From the NCBI RefSeq assembly GCF_901709675.1, contig NC_051094.1, forward strand, positions 1,528,501 through 1,592,500: a stretch of 64,000 bases of DNA, given 5' to 3'. Every line of letters starts with the position of its first letter. Position 1 is the first letter of the stretch. Both the position numbers and the translations under genes were made by a program. This document shows positions 59,355 through 64,000 of this stretch, one piece after another. The notes beneath the pieces are model-generated. The model did no database searches, was not told where the DNA came from, and was given only the letters and a program-made list of their open reading frames with translations. The DNA comes from Syngnathus acus. Lineage: Eukaryota; Chordata; Actinopteri; Syngnathiformes; Syngnathidae.

Positions 59355-59428
59355 GGCCGGTTAGCTCAGTTGGTTAGAGCGTGGTGCTAATAACGCCAAG
59401 GTCGCGGGTTCGATCCCCGTACGGGCCA
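59355..59428 (+). tRNA. tRNA-Ile(AAT), copy 13
   Basis: Consensus sequence, anticodon AAT. Confidence 0.96.
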
Positions 59429-59510
59429 TTTGTATTTTACACTAAGCAACTTTACTGTACCACGTACAGGTTTATCTATATGTAATGACGCTGTTTCGGC
59501 GAAGTCACGT

Positions 59511-59584
59511 GGCCGGTTAGCTCAGTTGGTTAGAGCGTGGTGCTAATAACGCCAAGGTCGTGGGTTCGATCCCCGTACGGGCCA
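59511..59584 (+). tRNA. tRNA-Ile(AAT), copy 14 (T-stem variant)
   Basis: Nucleotide 51 is T, as in copies 12 and 17. Otherwise consensus. Confidence 0.93.
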
Positions 59585-59666
59585 TTTGTATTTTACACTA
59601 AGCAACTTTACTGTACCACGTACAGGTTTATCTATATGTAATGACGCTGTTTCGGCGAAGTCACGT

Positions 59667-59740
59667 GGCCGGTTAGCTCAGTTGGTTAGAGCGTGGTGCT
59701 AATAACGCCAAGGTCGCGGGTTCGATCCCCGTACGGGCCA
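59667..59740 (+). tRNA. tRNA-Ile(AAT), copy 15
   Basis: Consensus sequence, anticodon AAT. Confidence 0.96.
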
Positions 59741-59822
59741 TTTGTATTTTACACTAAGCAACTTTACTGTACCACGTACAGGTTTATCTATATGTAATAA
59801 CACTGTTTCGGCGAAGTCACGT

Positions 59823-59896
59823 GGCCGGTTAGCTCAGTTGGTTAGAGCGTGGTGCTAATAACGCCAAGGTCGCAGGTTCGATCCCCGTACGGGCCA
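59823..59896 (+). tRNA. tRNA-Ile(AAT), copy 16 (T-stem mismatch)
   Basis: Nucleotide 52 is A (gtcgcaggttc), producing an A-C mismatch in the T stem and altering the B-box flank. Shared with copy 20, as is the variant upstream spacer (taataacactg). Confidence 0.88.
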
Positions 59897-59978
59897 TTTG
59901 TATTTTACACTAAGCAACTTTACTGTACCACGTACAGGTTTATCTATAGGTAATGACGCTGTTTCGGCGAAGTCACGT

Positions 59979-60052
59979 GGCCGGTTAGCTCAGTTGGTTA
60001 GAGCGTGGTGCTAATAACGCCAAGGTCGTGGGTTCGATCCCCGTACGGGCCA
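59979..60052 (+). tRNA. tRNA-Ile(AAT), copy 17 (T-stem variant)
   Basis: Nucleotide 51 is T, as in copies 12 and 14. The spacer before it has tatctatagg instead of tatctatatg. Confidence 0.93.
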
Positions 60053-60134
60053 TTTGTATTTTACACTAAGCAACTTTACTGTACCACGTACAGGTTTATC
60101 TATATGTAATGACGCTGTTTCGGCGAAGTCACGT

Positions 60135-60208
60135 GGCCGGTTAGCTCAGTTGGTTAGAGCGTGGTGCTAATAACGCCAAGGTCGCGGGTTCGATCCCCGT
60201 ACGGGCCA
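60135..60208 (+). tRNA. tRNA-Ile(AAT), copy 18
   Basis: Consensus sequence, anticodon AAT. Confidence 0.96.
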
Positions 60209-60290
60209 TTTGTATTTTACATTAAGCAACTTTACTGTACCACGTACAGGTTTATCTATATGTAATGACGCTGTTTCGGCGAAGTCACGT

Positions 60291-60364
60291 GGCCGGTTAG
60301 CTCAGTTGGTTAGAGCGTGGTGCTAATAACGCCAAGGTCGCGGGTTCGATCCCCGTACGGGCCA
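60291..60364 (+). tRNA. tRNA-Ile(AAT), copy 19
   Basis: Consensus sequence, anticodon AAT. Confidence 0.96.
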
Positions 60365-60446
60365 TTTGTATTTTACACTAAGCAACTTTACTGTACCACG
60401 TACAGGTTTATCTATATGTAATAACACTGTTTCGGCGAAGTCACGT

Positions 60447-60520
60447 GGCCGGTTAGCTCAGTTGGTTAGAGCGTGGTGCTAATAACGCCAAGGTCGCAGG
60501 TTCGATCCCCGTACGGGCCA
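60447..60520 (+). tRNA. tRNA-Ile(AAT), copy 20 (T-stem mismatch)
   Basis: Nucleotide 52 is A, as in copy 16, with the same variant upstream spacer exactly four units (624 bp) away. Confidence 0.88.
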
Positions 60521-60602
60521 TTTGTATTTTACACTAAGTAACTTTACTGTACCACATACAGGTTTATCTATATGTAAAGACGCTATTTCGGTGAAGTCAC
60601 GT

Positions 60603-60676
60603 GGCCGGTTAGCTCAGTTGGTTAGAGCGTGGTGCTAATAACGCCAAGGTCGCGGGTTCGATCCCCGTACGGGCCA
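60603..60676 (+). tRNA. tRNA-Ile(AAT), copy 21
   Basis: Consensus sequence. The spacer before it matches that before copy 11. Confidence 0.96.
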
Positions 60677-60758
60677 TTTGTATTTTACACTAAGCAACTT
60701 TACTGTACCACGTACAGGTTTATCTATATGTAATGACGCTATTTCGACGAAGTCACGT

Positions 60759-60832
60759 GGCCGGTTAGCTCAGTTGGTTAGAGCGTGGTGCTAATAACGC
60801 CAAGGTCGCGGGTTCGATCCCCGTACGGGCCA
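60759..60832 (+). tRNA. tRNA-Ile(AAT), copy 22 (last)
   Basis: Consensus sequence. It is followed by tacccttttt, so a Pol III T-run is present but the standard spacer stops here, marking the 3' array edge. Confidence 0.96.
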
Positions 60833-60835
60833 TAC

Positions 60836-60963
60836 CCTTTTTAATTCATCCAGACGTTTTATGCAAAGTGACTTCCTTTCATTTGAATCAGGTGTGTTGC
60901 ACCAGAGAGACCTATAAAACCTGCAGGACGCTGGCCCTCGAGGACTGGAATTGCCCACCTCTG
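60836..60963. mobile_element. hAT-type 3' end fragment
   Basis: The segment ends aattgcccacctctg, whose reverse complement begins cagaggtgggcaa, a hAT-like terminal repeat form common in fish. The preceding gccctcgaggactgg motif is also familiar from fish hAT ends. No partner end was found, so it is likely a solo fragment. It starts directly at the tRNA array border. Confidence 0.4.
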
Positions 60964-63403
60964 ATCTAGTGCAAGAGCATTTTTTTGCGCTGTAGGCTGA
61001 GACAGAAGCACAAAGACAACATTTGTGATATTACTTTTCAGTGACCAAGGAAAATTGCTTAATTTCCTGCTGCAAACATGAGGAAATGGATCTCCCATAT
61101 CACACTAACTATGCAAGTAAAGCCTACGCACTTGACGTGAGTTGAATCCATTTGTCATTTTTAGTCTTGTTATTTACAACAGGGCCATGCAAAAGAGAGT
61201 ATTATGCTTGCTAATAGTTAGCAAGCACAATGCTTCCCTCTACTTGATGAATTATGTTTCACCAACTTGTGCAAATATCTGTACTGCTCGATAGTGCAGT
61301 CACTTTGAAGTAAACGTGTCTCCCTCCAAACGCCCACACATCGGAGTATTTACAACCAATATCAATTATGCATCAGCAGCGCATTTAAAACACAATGATG
61401 GATGGGTGCTCTGTGCTGTAACTTTTGGAGCAATTAAGCAATGGAGGCTTTTGTGTCTTTTCCAGCTGTCTGCACTTTTACATGAGCTGCAGACAGAAAA
61501 TGGCGAGGAGAGGGGAGGGGGGGGGTTATGCAGACAGGGCCTCATGGGAAATGTGCTGGCCGTGGCTGCGGTGGTGATGTGCTCACGCGTCGACGACATG
61601 TATCCAGGTTTATTCTCTGATGACAGGGTGTCAGTGTCACTTGTCAGCCACCTTTGAGGTGGATTGGTTTAACCAGCTGCTCCTCCTAATGGAAGCTTCT
61701 CTTCATTTGTGGATCCAATTTGCGGTTTTGTCAGACTTCAGTCCAAATGAATTGCAGCGTACGGCTGACTGCTCGTTTGGCTTTCTACCTTGAGCTAAGC
61801 AAAACGGATGATCTGCTCCAGCAGCAGTCTCGACTTGTTTGGTTCCGTCATTTCACAGTTTTTCCCTCAGCTGATTCACAGCTATGCTACTAGGTGTGAA
61901 GAATACTACTCCTTTGCTAAGATATTTTTCTGTCATTGTCACAGTCAATGCAGCCCGATTTTGTGAAGATTGCCAAGCGCGTGAGAAATGAAGCAAGAAA
62001 GACCAGATGTTGAGCAGTGTTATGTATTTATGAGCAGAGCTTTACAACCCCCTCGTGATTTCATTTCACAACTCGTACAGCCATTGTATTTAATAAGGTG
62101 CCGTTCGCTCAGACGCTGTAAATTAAATATCACCTTCCGCCACGGAAACCTTCAGCTAGATTTACGTTTGATTAAAAAAACTTGATACACAGTAGTCTAC
62201 TAGCGGGCTAGCAATTTTTCCTCATGCTAAATTACTGAAGCCCAACCAAACATTTTATATTTGCCTATGAGAAAATGCCATCCCAAAAATGTGATGAGGG
62301 AGGATTGGACTGTCTAAAATCGACGTACTACTGAAAATGTCATCACTGGCAGTTTAGTTTGAGGTCTCCCCTACTGTGTCAGCACTCACGTGGCGGCAAT
62401 CACACTTGTCATATTTACAGCCGAGCTGTGTCATTTTCTACGGTCTCCCACGTCCTCGCTCTCCTCGCCGTTGTTGCCATCGCACCTGAGATGAGGTTAG
62501 AGGAAAGGAGGGATTGATGGTGACAGGATAGAATGAAACTCTTCCAGTGGGAAAGCCTGGAAGGAGAGGTGTGAGACCATGGAGAGGAACAAATAAGATG
62601 GTCTGCTGTGTACGACCTTACGAGATACCAAAAAGAATTTTCCAAAAATTGTCACAACGCGTCTTCTTTAATATTCGCCTTGGATGGTTTGTTCTACTCC
62701 ATTTCAAGCTCTGCAGTAGTGCTGAGTGGACTGTTTGGACTGACGCTTGTGTGTCAGTGAGGTGTTAGCCAACGTGACATAGTCGATTGGAAGACGGTGA
62801 AGAGCTGCCAGGCAACATGCTGAATGTGCAGCTTGATCTTCCCTCGCAATATTTGTCAACCGGTTTTTGCAGCCATTCTGTTGTCGGAGCCCAAAAGCAA
62901 AAGCCAAACATTGAGAAAATGACACTGAATATGTCATAAAAGGCAAAAATGGAATCCGTTGCGAGTAAACCAAATGTTTTCTCACTGTCTGACACAAAAT
63001 TCATGACAGTGTGTTAATCTGTTTTACCGCGGCGGCGTGAGTTTGAGCTGAGGAAGCAGAGGATCATTCACATCATGACCGAGCTTTGCGCTTTCAACGC
63101 AAGCAGAACTAATTAGCGGTGAGGGATTTATTTCAATGGATGACAGCCTTCATTTACAGTAATTGGACATTTAGTGTGCTGTACTGAGACCTCTGATATG
63201 GAAATATGGAAATGTTGTCTTAGACGAAGGCGCTTTTGTAGGCTTCTGTATTATGAAGATGATGTGTCCTTTTGACAAAGCCTGACAAAATTCAGTTTAG
63301 TGGCAAAATATGGCGAAATCTATGGTCAAACACAAATCGTTTTTTGGGGTTGATAAATGACACAACATTATTAAAGAGGATGAGTAAATGTGTCCCAGAA
63401 GAT
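60964..63403. other. Intergenic region downstream of tRNA array
   Basis: No gene is supported. A 10-bp perfect hairpin (tgcttgctaa / ttagcaagca) lies near 61205-61227. The rest is unremarkable AT-rich sequence with short random open frames. Confidence 0.6.
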
Positions 63404-63675
63404 AGTCAAGTCAAGTCAAGTTTATTTGTATAGCCCTAAATCACAAGCAGTCTCAAAGGGCTTCACATAGACAAAAATGGACAATTATTCTCAAAGCATC
63501 CCCTGGTCTTAAGCTCCCAAAAGGGCAAGGAAAAACTCAAAAACCCCTGCCCGGGGAAAATGAGAAACCTTGAGAAGGGACCACAGATGGAAGGATCCCC
63601 CTTTCAGGATCACCAGGTTGTAATGGATGCAGAGAGGGCACAAATAATACATAATATGAAAATCAAAAAAGTGGA
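63404..63675. repeat. Dispersed repeat, copy 2
   Basis: About 272 bp, nearly identical to 27085-27357. It is flanked by gaagata on both sides (63398-63404 and 63674-63680), a plausible 7-bp target-site duplication. This suggests a recent insertion. Confidence 0.85.
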
Positions 63676-63680
63676 AGATA

Positions 63681-64000
63681 CAATGCAAGTTGAAGCCATG
63701 ACATTATGTTCGCTGACTTTCACAGATGAGCTTATCGTCTCATCTTTTTTGTCCCTCCAAAAAGATTTTGCCTTTCCATCACTCGCAGCATTTATCCGAA
63801 ATGGTTGAGTCTTGTCGCTATATGCTAACATCAAATTATGATACCTTCAGTTTTTTTCTGACGCCTGATCCGGTTTGATTTTCCTAATTGCTTGTTTTTC
63901 GTCCATAGACATTTTTGGACATTTTATAACTTTGTATTTAATTCTCATGGGTGTCGCCACAAATGCATCATTTATAAGAAGTTACATAACTTGGTGATCT
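63681..64000. other. Intergenic, no feature seen
   Basis: AT-rich sequence to the window edge. I see no exon or repeat that I can support. Confidence 0.6.

Larger units (their letters stand above)
57587..60832 (+). repeat. Tandem array of tRNA-Ile(AAT) genes, about 156-bp unit
   Basis: 22 head-to-tail units, all + strand. The first three intervals are 153, 156 and 156 bp, and the last twelve are exactly 156 bp. Each unit is a 74-nt tRNA plus an approximately 82-bp spacer. The spacer holds a Pol III T-run (gtattttac) about 8 nt after the gene, a TATA-like tatctatatg about 30-38 bp upstream of the next gene, and CACGTG immediately at its start. 14 copies are identical, 7 carry single changes and 1 is truncated. 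Short open frames across it are not genes. Confidence 0.97.

Noticed and set aside
60859-61098. 79-aa minus-strand open frame after the tRNA array
   Set aside because: Overlaps the hAT-end fragment and has no domain or splice signals.

Overview
The window is from a ray-finned fish, most likely a compact-genome percomorph teleost. Four vertebrate protein genes can be rebuilt exon by exon with canonical splice sites, one GC-AG exception and consistent phase. Many introns are only 70-150 bp, and the repeats (TA-flanked MITEs, hAT pieces, a dispersed repeat carrying AAGTCAAGTTTATTTG, long GT/AT/CT microsatellites) are of the kind seen in fish. The species cannot be named from the sequence alone.

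Layout. (1) 34-28076, + strand: the last 24 exons of adgrv1 (VLGR1/GPR98), the giant Usher-syndrome adhesion GPCR: about seven Calx-beta repeats, the GAIN/GPS autoproteolysis region, seven transmembrane helices and a PDZ-binding C terminus. Its introns hold two terminal-inverted-repeat elements, a roughly 815-bp alternating purine-pyrimidine microsatellite, a CT microsatellite and a CpG-rich block. (2) 28.1-35.6 kb: intergenic, no gene seen. (3) 37868-42218, - strand: complete arrdc3, an alpha-arrestin with two PPxY motifs, 412 aa, with a probable 3' UTR reaching about 35.6 kb. (4) 43925-46042, + strand: complete arsk, a lysosomal sulfatase, 521 aa, 8 exons. (5) 47106-55988, + strand: complete ttc37/skic3, the TPR scaffold of the SKI RNA-decay complex, 1566 aa, 40 exons. 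(6) 56535-60832, + strand: a tandem array of tRNA-Ile(AAT) genes on a 156-bp unit, with 21 full-length copies and one truncated copy. Just upstream lies a further copy split by an 883-bp hAT-like element with a perfect 8-bp target duplication. (7) 60.8-64 kb: intergenic, with a hAT-end fragment and a second copy of the dispersed repeat.

The protein genes are not a functional operon. They are neighbours because of vertebrate synteny (human 5q14.3 and 5q15). adgrv1-arrdc3 resembles the mammalian order. arsk and ttc37 are here in tandem rather than divergent as in human, which implies a local inversion. The most unusual structure is the tRNA-Ile array, with its homogenised spacer, an E-box (CACGTG) abutting nearly every gene, and its hAT-broken founder-like copy.
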